Shown: positions 34,043 through 46,562, numbered from the stretch's first letter. The stretch: 64,000 nucleotides of DNA from Xenoacremonium recifei (GCA_012184525.1 WOFQ01000001.1:2604001-2668000), one strand, 5' to 3'. Translations and numbers: made by a program. The notes: generated by a model not told the origin, from the sequence alone.

Positions 34043-35310
34043 CTAATGGGCGTGCTCGATGCTATACTGTCTGCTGTGCAGCTGCTTCGTCGAGCTCGCC
34101 TCGCTGACAGCTCTCTCATGCAGCTCAGGCAAATCGTCCTCCTCGCCGTTGGGCCCGCTGCGGATGATCTCCGTGACAACAGTCTTCTTGATGCCCTCCA
34201 AGTTCTCACGTTCCTTAAGCTCCATCTCGTCGTCGTCGCCTAGCTCGATGTGAGTGCGATGGTGCGTACTGGCGAGAGTTGCTCCAAAGCGGCTGGGATG
34301 GGGTCGAGAAGAGCCTGTCTGGGGAGCGGTACGAGACCGAGAGCTGTATTCGTGGCTTCCATCCTGGCTGGCTCGGACAACCTTGCCGATAAGGTCGGCC
34401 ATGTTCATCTCGATGTGGAGCTTGAGAAGGTAGACGAGAGGATGGAACTGAACATATCTATGATTGGGTTAGCAATTGAGCGAGGGAAACTGTCCGGTAA
34501 GCCTTACACAAAGCTGTTGGGAAGAGACATCATGCAAATGAGCAGAATCTGTCACTATAGTCAGTAACTTGCGACCTCAGAAGGGGTCGACATAGACTTA
34601 CATCAAGAGCAATGGAGATCATGACAAGAAACAAATTCATCTGGTACAAGCGGTTGTACTTGTGCAGACCGTTGGCCACGAGCCTTCGCTTGACAATGTA
34701 GATGAAGTAGAAGTTGAGGAAGGCATCCATGATGGCAAAAATGACCTTTTCGCATCGATCCCAAATGCTGTTGATGTCGACATACTTCTGGCTAATCTGA
34801 AGACGTGCGGGAACCCAGATGCAAAAGACGCTGATGTTGACGGCGAGGAGGATGAGGAAGCAAAGCCATTTAACCTTTGTCGCATTGGATCGGATGACCA
34901 TGAGAAGGCCGACTCGGTTGATAATGATCTGGATCAGGCATTGCACTTGAGTTGACCAAAAGACGACTAAGCCAAAGTGTTAGTGAATAGCTGAACTAGG
35001 AACGAGGTTACAACATACTAATGAAAAAGAAGAATTGGAAGCTGGGTCCGATGAAGCCTCGCAGGTATAGCCACACCATAATACCCAGGGTTGCACTTGA
35101 GATGATCTCCAACCATACCAGCGTCACATATACCGTCAACCTCTTCCTTCTCTGGAATGCAGCCTTGGTTTGTCGAAAAGCCTTGGCACAGTTGAAGACG
35201 GTGACGCCCAAAGATAACCCCCAAATGATAGAGGCGAGGTTCATCTCAGTGTCATTGGGTAGGTCTGGGACGTACGTGTCCGGGACGAGGAAGCCATTGC
35301 TGGGAGCCAT
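34043..35310 (-). CDS. Fungal polytopic (probably seven-TM) membrane protein
   Basis: Minus-strand exons are 35310-35019, 34966-34602, 34548-34508 and 34457-34043, giving 370 residues. The three introns are 50-53 nt with good donors, and a 41-nt exon lies inside the last membrane part. The hydrophobic pattern fits seven helices: near residues 25-42, 60-82, 88-108, 110-125, 132-152, 175-200 and 210-230, with charged loops between. The C-terminal 140 residues are hydrophilic, rich in Ser/Arg and then Glu/Asp. The N-terminus is short, with no cysteine-rich CFEM domain. It resembles the many uncharacterised fungal rhodopsin-like or Pth11-related membrane proteins; a receptor role is possible but unproven. 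Confidence 0.8.
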
Positions 35311-38300
35311 GACGACTATGAGGGTGCTGTATTCGTCTTGTTGAAAGAAATCGACTTGTCAACTTGATGATGCTGTATCTCGATCGCGATATACTTGGAA
35401 TAGATGGGAAAAAGCAAGCACACACGCAGTCAAGTAGAACAGATGCGAGCCGCCGTGCCAAAGCCTGTGGCGTGTCGAGGAGGCTTCCAGGCAAAAGCAA
35501 AAAGGAAAAGAAAAAGAGTGAAGACACGAGAGTGAGACAACTAGGTCCTCTCGGTGCTCATCTTTCTTCAGACACACGGTATTGAAGAAAAAGAGTTCGA
35601 CACTCGGGTGATGGAGGCGGCACTAAAGGTCTTTTCAACAAAGCGTCTCACAGGTCGAACAATTCCACAGACACAGGCAATCTCAGCGAGACACCAGAGC
35701 ATGGCAACTTGGATCGCCAATGATGGCGTTGGAGGCTCCATATGGCGGCCCCCGGTCCAGGCCTCTTCCCGAAGCAGCCTGACGCCTCGTTGCGGGCGGC
35801 ACGAGTCGCGCAGGAGCCCTGCCCCGGGGGCGCTGATCGCCGAGCTTCCGCATCAGGGGGGACTGTGCTGGAACAATGCAGACAGTAGGGCAGTGAGCGA
35901 GCCCACTGCGAGGCGTTTGGAGAGCGTTGTGCTCAATGCAGCCCAAGACGGGGATGAGACAAGGCTTGGAGTTGTGACAGAGGGGGGTGCGAGTTGTGGT
36001 GGAGATGGGCCAGAGGATCCCTCATCCTTGGAGCTGGGCACTGGACTTGGAGTGCTCAATGCCCAATGGTCAGAGTTGAGCAGAAGGATCCCAGGTTCCG
36101 GACAAGGGTGCTTCCGAGTCCAAAGCGCACACTCCGCCCAAGCATCTTCAGAGTTGCTGCTCTCCCAAGCCTTTACCAAGTCTCAGACGAAGCATTTGAA
36201 AGACTGGGGACGATTCTACAACGGGTTTGGAGACACGCTAAAGATCTCCTAGCTAATACCTTGGCTCCCAACCAGCAGCCTAGCAGCCCTGACCGGGGTT
36301 GGTTTGCTTGCCAGTGGCGATTCCTAGCACTCGCAGGCCCGCTCCCGGAGCAGCGGGGGCTAGGGATGTAACGACGAGCCGCAAATAAACTTGTAGGGAT
36401 CGACCCGTGAAAGGCGTTAACAAAGTCAGCAAACTTCTGTTGACGTAGTATAGGGGCCGCTTGATAGTGTTGCGAGTTTCGCGCGCCGCTGAGCGACTCT
36501 TGTAAGTGTATGGGCTCATTCTCATATGTTTTGCGTCCGGACTTCAAAGGCCGACGTAAGAAGGCCTCCTGTGAGCAAAGCACGCAAATTACCGGAGTCC
36601 AGTGCTACCCTCCGCACTGTCAAATCCAATCATCCCCATCATCCCCTCATGTGTCAACAAGCACACGGGTCCAGTGACAGGCAAGATCCTGGAACACCAG
36701 CCTCCAAGCTGACGACTTCGCTCGTAAATTGCAGGGCCCAGTGAAGCCCGGCCAGAGCACGCCTGAAGCCTCTAGGCCTTAGGGGAGATATGGCGCCTGA
36801 GCCGGTGCGAGTCAGCGTCTTGCAGCAGCAGCGTGGATCGACGCTAGAAGAGGCCGGTCGCGCAGGCTAAGGCGGTGGTGAGCTCGGGTTAGCATTGCTT
36901 CGAGATTGTTTGCTTTGGACCGTTTTGCCGAGTGTCTCGCGTCGCTTTGACCCATGGACTCGATGGCTTGCATCGTTGCTTTTTCCAACCGTCTGTGCAG
37001 CCGGTGAGTCTCAGTGCCCCGCTGAATGTAGCCTCCGCAATCCCGAGAACTTGGGTTACAGACGGGGGATGGGGCTTTTTGCTTTTGCTTTGACCTCCGT
37101 CTGGAGTCATGATCTTTCTGCCTCGCCAAATCCCCAGACCCGATAAGCCGTCTCCGGGGCCCCTCCTGTCCTCTCCCCTGAAGTGTCGCTTCAAATTACT
37201 CCAAGATCTGTTACCACTATGGAAGAGATTGAACTTCCGTTCCTCCGGTTCCCTCATCGACGCCTGGCCTTTCGCGACTCCTTACTCGCCCCGGGAAGGC
37301 CTACTGCACAAGCCTCAGCAATCAACACTTCGAAGTACCCTCCATAATTAGGGCCTCATTACAAATAGTCTGTTCTTATCAATCCATAGACAAATCCCAG
37401 TGAGCCTGCCAAGAATGTTGCCAAGATACTCACTTGGATCCCTCACCAGTTTGATCTTTACCGTTTGCCTAATACGTCTCATAGAGTCTTCCGCTGCAGA
37501 GGCCATCCCGCGAACCAAGCGGATTCTGACACCTATCATCCGTCCGGTCCGATTGCTGGCTCCTCAGGGGCGTCTGCTATCAGAGCCTCTCGTATGAGTC
37601 AAGATGCCTCTAGTTTTACACCCTCACCCCCTCTTTACCTCGTGGCTATGGCGTTATTGGCACGGGTTCGTCCCCCGGAACCCCAGTTTCGAGACGAGGC
37701 CCCGTTCGCAAGTTCACCTGGACTAGTATCTCCGCTGTGCTCGGTGGTTCCTGGCTAGTATTGCGTGTTGGGACAGACTACGGAGTATGGTGTTGGTTTG
37801 TCTTACATGTAATGAGGCTAACCACCTACTGCCGGCGTACACTGCCGATCCGGTTTTCACCACGCCGGTCCAGAAGACTGAAGATATTTCTAAAGCCCTA
37901 CGGCGTTGAGATTATCCTGTGGATGATCAACATTCGTTAAATCCACTGAAGGCACGGTGCGGAAGGATCCCCGGATGCCGTGCGGCCCTCTAACAGCCAG
38001 GCAATATTAGATCATGGGTTTCTAGACACAAGCGAGTCGATCATGGTAAAATGAAACAAGTTTCGCTCTTCCATCGCCGGTTCTAGGGCGAACGGATGAC
38101 ACTTCACACGGAACTCGCAGACTCCGAATGTGAGACGCTCAGATATCACGAAGTTTTACTAAGCCCGGAAGACTTCTGGATTGAGGTAGGATCTTCTCCA
38201 GGGCTTCCACTAGAAATAAGCGAGAAGCTTGGAAAAGGGCTGCCTTGAGCTATTTGGAGTAGAGCCAGGCTATTCGCCAACCAGTGCAAGAGCCTCAGAG

Positions 38301-39532
38301 AACATGGTACATTGTACAGAGCAGCTCGAAACGCTTGTCGCCTCCCACAACCCGCCATCCGTTCGAGCGAGAGCGAAGATCATTGTCCCCAAAAGCTCCC
38401 CTGTTGACACAGGCGAGAGCAATCTGGACCGCAGCGAGATTGTAGAAGTATGGTGAGACGGCGTCGTGAATAGTATGTTCAACGGTCGTCGCTGGCGCCG
38501 TTGCCACACCCACATGCAAACCATGTGGCTGCTGCATTTTGAGCTATGTACAGACAGAGAATTGCATTTACAAAGAGAAAATGGTTCTTCGCGTCTTGCG
38601 TGGAACCTTGCTGACTGGGGTCATTAGTTTATGCTGTGCCGCGAGGCCCGAGTGTTAGAGGCTTGCCTCAGGCGCGTTGTGGATGTTGTCCGGACTGGAG
38701 GCTTGATACGGGTTGAGACCAACGCACATTACGGGAGAAATCTCTGTACGGAACGGGTCATCATTAGAAAGCCCGAAAGCGCCTTTCAAGTTAATCCACT
38801 GATACTCAGTTGCTCCTGAGGTATGAAGACTGGGCTCTGGTAATTTCCCAACAAACTCTTCCGAGAGGCTCACAACTTCATTCAGCTAGACGCATTATTG
38901 GCTGACCACCATCCGGCCAACCGACTTTGTGCCAATTGCCACATGATTTTGTAAATAAATGAGTCGCGAAGTACCCTGCCATGAAAAAGGGGCCACTCTC
39001 CTGAAGTTTCCTTCCTATGGCTAAAGACGTGAAGTAACTGGCGCAATTGCGACTTGAAGGTTGAACACTTGAAGAAAGTTTTAGCAAACGAAAAGTTTTA
39101 CACTCCCTGTTCTACTGAAGTTCATTTACCCAATCTAAATGAGGTTTATAGGTAATTTCCTACTGCCAGACGCTGTCTCTGGTTTCGTATACCTCATTGT
39201 TCGCGATGGTCGGGCGGCTTGAAGATGGAAAGGTGTTGAGACGATATTCTTGGGCTATCGTCCCATGCCTGTGTAATTGCTCACTGAGTCTTCATGAAAA
39301 TATGGAGCCAGGATAGAATGTTCTTTGTCATAATATCGACAAATTGCTTGATATATCTCCTAAAAATGCGTGCATAAGCCCATACCTTCAAGGTCGCTAC
39401 TCTTTGTCCCGAGGCCCCAAAGTTCCAAGACGTCGAGGAAAATACTCCTTGTTTGCTTTGTAAAAATGGCAAATGAGATGTTATGGGATGTTTAAAAGCG
39501 ATCTTTGGAACACTGTTACTTCCATTTGCCAG
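35311..39532. other. Gene-poor region of 4.2 kb
   Basis: This starts with the promoter of the polytopic membrane protein gene. A plus-strand frame at 35554-36252 and several others have no ATG in a good context or no recognisable product. The last 700 bases before the HeLo gene's stop codon are AT-rich. No gene can be supported. Confidence 0.4.
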
Positions 39533-41428
39533 CTACGCGAAGCATCTCTCGAGTTCGCAGACGACGTGCCTCTCAAACGCCACCTGAAGGGAAAAGTCAC
39601 CTTGTTCCGCATCCACCCTACTATCATACCCAAAGTCATTATTTAAACATCTTTGGACAACTCTCCAATAAACCTCGCCCATTTTTGGGAGGAGTTTATC
39701 GCAGTATTCGGTGCGAATTCTCAACCTGAACTCTGCGTCGCTCCGGCATCGTAGCTTGATCATGTCGAGCGTCCGCCATAGTCCTATTTCGAGGAGGACT
39801 AGGCCAAGACTGTAAATGTCAAACTGAGGACGGTATCGTGGCCGCTTGTCCACTCCCGATGGTGCGTGCATGCTCGGATGGCTGTATAAGAGGATTGCGT
39901 CCCTCTTGCTTTGGAACCCAGCTGTTGAGATTGAAAGCGTCTCAGACAGCTCTGCGGGGTGATCAGGCCTGGAGAGATCCCACCCAACTAAATAGAACTT
40001 GGGCAAAGTCGGCGGCGCAGCGGCCAAGGGTGCCGAAAGACTCGCAGTCGATTCTGCGCCGTGATCATCTTCCTCGTTCGACCTTGGGCCATTGCTTGCA
40101 GGCTTGGGTTTGGAATTCGCCTCTTTTATCTGTTCCTGGAAGCAAATAATGTTATCGCTTCGGATCGACTTGTGTAGCCATTCCACTGAATGGAGATGGT
40201 GCACCGCCGTGACGAGCTCTTTTGCGAGTTCAAATCTTTGCCCCACAGGTATAGGTGTTGTCTTGACGCGAATGAAGTTCTGGAGGGATTCTAATACCCG
40301 AGTCGTAGATCCTTCGGTAGAGAAGACGATCCCGATTCTTGAATTCTCAGTGTCATTAACAAGACCTCTACAAGGCAACGTTGAGAACTTTTTGAAGAGA
40401 CTGTTTCGGTTAAGAAGACCAACCAAGCCCCCCAATCGTAATGTTTGCTCCAGGCGGATGGGCTGGTCTTTGTTGTAGTACTTCCACTCTACTAGGACCT
40501 GATTGCCTTCTAACTTCGCGAGGGTCCTATAATCGCCGTGTGGGAGGGCACCATGCCCGAAGTCTTGGATCTGGTAGGAGTGTACTCTGCCATAGGACGA
40601 GTTTGCTGAAGTGGTGCTGAACGAAGATCCCGACACGGCATCCTGTCCCTGACTCTCCCACTTCTCCCTCGATTGCCACTGTTTGATCTTGGCCAAAGCC
40701 CTCAAGTCGCTGTTATCGGGAAGATTCTCTGTTCCAACCAGAGTCGTGTGATCGAAGTTGTCCAAGATGGTCATGTTTGTTTGCCGATCAACTTGGGCTT
40801 GGAGAACAGGCTCCAACAGAACAAGAAGCAAGTCATTGGTCTTGCTGATGCTCTTCAACATGTCGTTAACTGTGTCTTTGTCTGATGTCACCCATCTCGT
40901 CCTCGAGACAACGGATGATTGCGACTCCGAGACCAACCCCTGGTTGCTTGATGAAGCCGGAGACGAGCTTTTTCGCTTGAACTTATTCCACGTCGACGAG
41001 AGCTTGCCTTTAGGGACTTGCAAAGTGTCTGTATTGGGAGGTGGCTCAGGTTTTGCTGCGTACCTCGAGATGACATTGGTTGCTTCAGCGAATTTGTCCT
41101 TCATATCTCCTAAAGCCACTCGAATCAATTCGACTAATTGCGGATTGTTCAACCGGAGCCGTGACTTGATGGTTTCTTTGAGTTGAGCGTCTTGAGGCCC
41201 TCCACCAGGGCTACGCTCGCTAGATCCCGTCTCTTCAACGTTGTCCTGGATGCCGAGGGCGTAGCACCATTTCTCGAACCTCATCGCTTGGATCAGCAGG
41301 TTCAAGTGTGCGTCATTCTGTTCCCTCGACAACTGTCCAACCTGACGAATATTGTGAATAGTCTTTAGGCAGGCATAGGCAGCCTGAGCCAGCTGAACAG
41401 ACACCCCCACAGCGCCCAGGATATCCAT
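39533..41428 (-). CDS. HeLo-domain protein with degenerate kinase-like domain (MLKL-like layout)
   Basis: A single exon encodes 631 residues. The N-terminus MDILGAVGVSVQLAQAAYAC is a hydrophobic, small-residue-rich helix. It is followed by helices to about residue 220, matching the HeLo (HET-S N-terminal, prion-inhibition-and-propagation) domain, a membrane-permeabilising cell-death module. A Ser-rich linker leads to a kinase-like domain at about 290-620. That domain keeps a VAIK-like lysine (VLVEWK) and an alpha-F-like block (DIYSLGLVLLEIGLW). However, the HRD motif reads HKS (419-421), replacing the catalytic aspartate, and the DFG position reads GWD (Asp484). It is therefore predicted to be a pseudokinase. 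By analogy with HET-S and MLKL, the kinase-like part would restrain or trigger the HeLo domain at the plasma membrane (inference). It is divergent from the kinase-ankyrin gene, with 557 bp between starts. Confidence 0.87.
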   Translation of the reverse strand: MDILGAVGVSVQLAQAAYACLKTIHNIRQVGQLSREQNDAHLNLLIQAMRFEKWCYALGIQDNVEETGSSERSPGGGPQDAQLKETIKSRLRLNNPQLVELIRVALGDMKDKFAEATNVISRYAAKPEPPPNTDTLQVPKGKLSSTWNKFKRKSSSPASSSNQGLVSESQSSVVSRTRWVTSDKDTVNDMLKSISKTNDLLLVLLEPVLQAQVDRQTNMTILDNFDHTTLVGTENLPDNSDLRALAKIKQWQSREKWESQGQDAVSGSSFSTTSANSSYGRVHSYQIQDFGHGALPHGDYRTLAKLEGNQVLVEWKYYNKDQPIRLEQTLRLGGLVGLLNRNSLFKKFSTLPCRGLVNDTENSRIGIVFSTEGSTTRVLESLQNFIRVKTTPIPVGQRFELAKELVTAVHHLHSVEWLHKSIRSDNIICFQEQIKEANSKPKPASNGPRSNEEDDHGAESTASLSAPLAAAPPTLPKFYLVGWDLSRPDHPAELSETLSISTAGFQSKRDAILLYSHPSMHAPSGVDKRPRYRPQFDIYSLGLVLLEIGLWRTLDMIKLRCRSDAEFRLRIRTEYCDKLLPKMGEVYWRVVQRCLNNDFGYDSRVDAEQGDFSLQVAFERHVVCELERCFA

Positions 41429-41985
41429 GTTGCTGGCGGTGAGTTGCTCGAGGTTGAAAGCTTGAGACCACTTTAGCCAAACCTATGTGGAAATGTAGAT
41501 GCCGAGAAACTTGGAGTAAATTGCATCGGCCTTGGATGTGAAGTAGAGCGGAGTTGGTGTTGCATCATCGCCTCGCGATCGGTGACTCTGGGTGGCTGAG
41601 GGGATTCCCTCAAGCGATGGTCGATGAGATGAGGCACATTTGGCAGAGCATCAATCAGCCCAACCAGGGCCGAAGTGGCTGTGTTGCTTCCCAGTGGCAT
41701 CAAGTCCATGGGCCTGCATGAATAGTCACGGATTGAGATGCGATGATTGGGGCCAGCTTCGATTTGGCCCCCAACCCCAAGACAAGGTCTCCAGCCAGCC
41801 TCAGCGCGATTAACCGAGACGCGCCGCCGTTGACGTGGCCGTGCAATCAGCCTTTCTTCAATAGTGATCGCCCACTTTGCGAGAAGCGAAGCGAGGTTCG
41901 AGGCTTCCTCAGGCACAAAACTCTGCTTTTCAGGCATCCGATGCCCTCATTTCCTGGAGACGGGACTCTCTAAAGCCTTCTCCCG
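41429..41985. promoter_or_regulatory. Shared divergent promoter of the HeLo-pseudokinase and kinase-ankyrin genes
   Basis: The two start codons face away from each other across 557 bp that hold no other gene. An inverted CCAAT box (ATTGG) occurs near 41744. Co-regulation of the pair is inferred from this arrangement. Confidence 0.5.
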
Positions 41986-44900
41986 ATGGATCGCACTCAG
42001 ACCACGACGAGAATGAGGCTGCCCCCCCAGGGGAGCGTCAATCTGAGCGATCTCGGCAATTCTGTGTCTCGTACGAGAGCCGAGTTCACCAGAGTTAGAG
42101 CAGCCGCGAGACGCTTGAACGCCAACGCTGGGCCGAAAGCCGACTTCATTACCTTCGTGTCGCTCGCATGCGAAATATACCAGGGTCAAGACACCGATTT
42201 GGTGCCCATTCAACAGTATCCGAGCGTCCTCGAGACCTATCAAGGGAAAGGACATACGAGCCTCGTGAGTCGCGCTGAGGTGGCCTTCGCTGCGCCGTCA
42301 AACGTCAACCGAGGCGCGATCGGTTCGTACTCGGAGGGAATTGTCATCAAAAGACCACGGCATAGCATCCTCGAAGAGAAGTCGTATGGATTTACGAGCT
42401 TCATAACTGAGTTGCGGATCAGATCCCATCCGTCACTCAGATCTCTCCCATACATTGCCAAGTTGCGGGGCGTTGGTTGGGATTTTGAAGACGAAGATGC
42501 TACGATTCCACGACCTATCCTGCTGGAAGAGTTTGCGCCGCAAGGAGCGTTGGACAATTTTTGGGCTAACTGGAAGTTCGTGAGGCTGAGTTTCAAAGCG
42601 AAACTGGAGTTCTGTCAAGACATCGCCACAGGACTGCAGTCGCTTCATCGCTGCGGGGTTGTGCATGGCGATGTCAAGCCGGAGAACATCCTTGTGTTTC
42701 CTTGCAAAGATGCAAGAGACTCCTTCATGCTGAAACTGACGGATTTTGGTCATTCTGTGCTGGAGTCCGACCAACTCGAAATGCTTCCAGCTTTCACACC
42801 AAAGTGGTCCGCTCCGGAGGCGACGAAAACAACTAGTATGACTTTCAACGATATGAAAGCTACAGACTGCTATTCATTCGGGTTGGTAATACTATCAATT
42901 ATGCTGGGACATGCTTTCTATGACGACGTCGAGGACGTGGAGAAATGCAAACAGGACGGCAGCATATTGCGCATATCGATTGAGCTGTTGGAGAAGGAGG
43001 ACAAGGTGAGCAACGACTCGGATTTAGAGGTTGGAACAGTCGTTTCGCTTTTGCACAAGACTCTCCAGCTTCGGCCAAAGGCACGCAGCCTAGAGAGATG
43101 CATATCTGTCATCGACACGTGAGTGGTGGCTTTGATCTTCTCACCGAGCAACTTTCTGACACGCATTAGCTACGAGCTCGACAACCAAGTTGCTATTTAT
43201 AGGCTCCAATATTTGAGTAGCGCTATGCCCAAGATACCAGCTGTTGATGTAACACAAAAGGCAAGCCAATCTGCGATTGCTGAATTTGAGAAAGGCAACT
43301 TACCAATAGCTCTATCGTAGGTCATCATTGGTTACCATACTCTTTCTCGATGCAGTCATCAACTGAAAGCAAATATTGCCATGAAACTTCGCGAAATAGC
43401 CGATAACCCAAAAGACCCAAGAAAGCCCGCTGCAGAGTGGGAACTTGCTATATGCTACTTCTCCGGCTTCGGAGTGTCAAGGGACTTTGAAGCTTCATTC
43501 CAGTGGCTCTGTCTGGCTCGCGACCACGGGATTGTCGCTGCCGAGACTTACTTCAAGCCACTTGAGGAGGCGATAAATGTTGCCAAAACACCTAAGATCC
43601 AGCCTGCCCCAATTGCCCATTATGTAGAAGAGTCGAATGGGGAGGAGGAGAAGGAAACATCTCACGAGCCTGCCTCCGTGATTCAAGCTGGGGTGACCGA
43701 CGCGAAGATCACTGATTCCACGGCCGCCCCAGTTCATAGGGCTGCCAAGACAGGCAGTGGAACATGCGCGGAAGCCTCGTATCCAGGGACAAAACAAGCG
43801 AACGCAATGAGCAACAGTATCAGCATGGTGCTCCGGAAATACCTGCTGAGCGATGAAGAAGAGGAAGAAGAGGCTCTCCGCAGAATGGCTCAAGCGCCAA
43901 TGACCAAGGATCTTCGAGACGCGATACAGAGTGGGAGTCTACAAGAGGTCCAACAGTTTATTGACAATGACCCATACTTTCTCAATAGTCGCGATGAGGA
44001 TGGAAATACCCCTCTTTTACTTGCTGCTCAGAAGGGACGGTTTGAGATCCTGCAGTACTTGCTGTCTCAGCCAGAGCTTGATGCTTCGGTTTGGAACCAG
44101 TCTGGCCAGACTGTGCTTCATCATTTGACTAACTTTGAGGATGTGCAAACCGAGCTTCTCGTATATCCTCTGGTTGAGAAGAAAGCTGATCTGGGACATG
44201 AGGCGCATGCTGCAATGCAAAGTGACGAGAAGTTTATGTTCTCTGGGGGTTTGCGCTGTTGTCCGATCTTGAATGCCATTCTACACAACAAGATGGCACT
44301 CTTGGAGCGTTTCTTGGATGCAACACACTCTGAGATATCGACATCTGTCTGTCGAGTCTGCGAAGCAGGCTCTAGTTTCCGAAGGATTCTGGCCATTTCC
44401 CTATCCTTGTTTCGTACGGACGCTTTGGACCTCTTAATGGCACATATAAAGACCTATCACGACTCACAAAGCCTGAACCTGAAAGATGTTCAGGTTTGGG
44501 CCGGACAAGAACTTTTGCCATTACACAAAGTGCCGTTCAGGAGCATCACGGTGGCTGCCATGGATCTTCCAGAGAGCTTCTTTCGTGCTATGATGTACGG
44601 AGAAAGATACCAAGAGGTTCTCAAGCAAACTATCAGATTCTTATCGGCAACGAGAGGAGATAGTGGCTATAGAGGCGAGTTGGAGGCTTCAATGCTGATT
44701 GCAGCCATGGCCGGGGGTAGTCTTGACGCTGTCAACGTTCTGCTCAGCGAGCAGACCAAGCTGAAGAGAGAGTTTCCTCTATGGTGGGTTATGACTAAGG
44801 ATAAGAGCCTGAGATTTCTCGAAGCACTTGATAAGAGCCCCCAGCCTTTCAACGTGGCTATCCAACTCGGACAGAGAGATATCTTTGATCGGCTGCTGTC

Positions 44901-46562
44901 TGAGGACGACTGTTTCTTGAAGAAGCATCATGGCCTGCCTTGTGACAGACATGATTGCTGGGAAAAGCAACCACCCCAGTGGAATCGAGCCATTCGGGCA
45001 CGTTTAGGACGGCCGCCACATGTAATGAGGCCTCTAGGGCATGTACACGAGCGGAATGTTGTTCTGAAATTTCTGACAACTGCTACTGTTGCGCGCCATC
45101 AGGATAGTCACTTCTGGTGAGAGTCATCCTGAGACTCGTAAGTAGCATTAACTGACAGTCGAAAAGGGATACAATCATCGACCGAAGCAACAATGAGCTT
45201 CTTGAGGATCCGATGTTTCTAGTTAACTCGATAACAAACTCAAACTTCAAGGCAGCCGAGAGACTTATCAAGAAATGTCCGGGCCTCTGGCACAAAAAGT
45301 TCCGTTGGCCTTCATACTTGATGGATAAGTACAAGACTTGGGCTGATTGCACAGTCAGAAATTACCAAGCAATGCCCAAGGAAGGATCAGCGGCGGCATA
45401 TGTATTGTGTGTTGGCTCATACAAGCAATGCAAGTTCGTGTTGGAGCATTTGCTCGCCGAAAGACCAACTTACTATACAGAATCGTCAAAACTACAAAAC
45501 ATCTTTCGCCGTATTAAGCGAAAGAAGCTAGACAATGTCGTTGACGAAGGAGTGCCTGCGTGGCAACTATGCCCTCTGGAGCGCCAGGAATATGAGTGTC
45601 TGGTCCTGGGAAACATCAAACGCACCCGACCGGACAGAAAAGTGCTATGGGATGTTATTGAGATACAAGTTGCATACGGTCAGCCAGCTTCAACCTCGTA
45701 CCTCAAGTTTGCCATTAACTACTTCAACCCTGAGGCGTTACAGGAGATGCTCGATCGTGGCTGGAACGTTGATGGAGCTTGGTACGACATTTTCGACACG
45801 CCTTTGCAGCATACCATCAACTACACCCGTGTTCATTTTATTGCTTTCGAGCTGGAACATCTGGGAATAAAGGAGCCGGAAGACGATGAACCGCCGCCCC
45901 TTTATGGACCGATTCTGCAAACGCACGAAGACATCTACAGAACTTACCGCAACACTCGTGAGGAAGCCTTCGGAAAAAGATTCAATGCAAAATTGGACCA
46001 ATGTTTTGATTTGCTATCCAGTCGCGGAGGCCGTGCCTCGCCACTCGCAAATCTAGCTCCTGTTAACGGGAAGACGACGAAGCTTGGGGCCCTGATTCTT
46101 CATGCCCTTCTTTACCTGATCGTCTTACCTCTCGTTCTCGTCTACGCCACGAAAGGTTCTTGGAATAATATGTCAATGGGGCAAAAGTTCGGCTTTGTCT
46201 ACCTCTGGGCTCTCCTTGCTTACTTCTTCCCGCACCCTATCTTGTTCATATTTGGGCCTGCAAATGAGCGTAGTGGTAAAGTCCTTTGGACAATTTCCTG
46301 CACTCTCATATTTATTTTCAACCATTTCGGCCTTACCTATCTTGTCATAGGGTTTGCATGGAGTCCTTTCGTGTCTTGCCACTACTGGTTGGAAGATGGC
46401 CAGTTGGCTAAGAGCTGCACCAGTTATTCTTTTCTCTTACCTTTAGTTGCAGGGATATTTGAGTTTGTCTTTGGACTTGGAGTCATGGCATTCATCTGGA
46501 AATCTGAACCTTGGATTTTGGTGCAAGATGGTGTACGTACCCGAACTGTTTTAGGAAAATGA
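41986..46562 (+). CDS. Ser/Thr kinase - Sel1-like - ankyrin - C-terminal multi-TM protein
   Basis: Exons 41986-43118, 43170-43316, 43356-45116 and 45167-46562 encode 1478 residues. The kinase domain spans about residues 108-377 and looks active: Lys122 (GIVIKRP) after a glycine-containing loop, HGDVKPENI with Asp229, Lys231 and Asn234, DFG at 253-255, and APE at 276-278. A Sel1-like repeat lies at about 452-487 (AAEWELAICYFSGFG), then a charged Glu-rich linker. An ankyrin pair is clear at about 609-690 (DGNTPLLLAAQKGRFEILQYL), with weaker helical repeats beyond. Four hydrophobic segments occupy about 1310-1460. The second intron is only 39 nt; if it is retained, a TAG at 43318 would end a kinase-only product. 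Substrates are unknown. The divergent HeLo-pseudokinase is the obvious candidate partner (inference). Confidence 0.85.

Noticed and set aside
35554..36252. 232-codon plus frame upstream of the polytopic membrane protein gene
   Set aside because: It has no ATG at its beginning and no recognisable domain, and lies in what should be promoter sequence.
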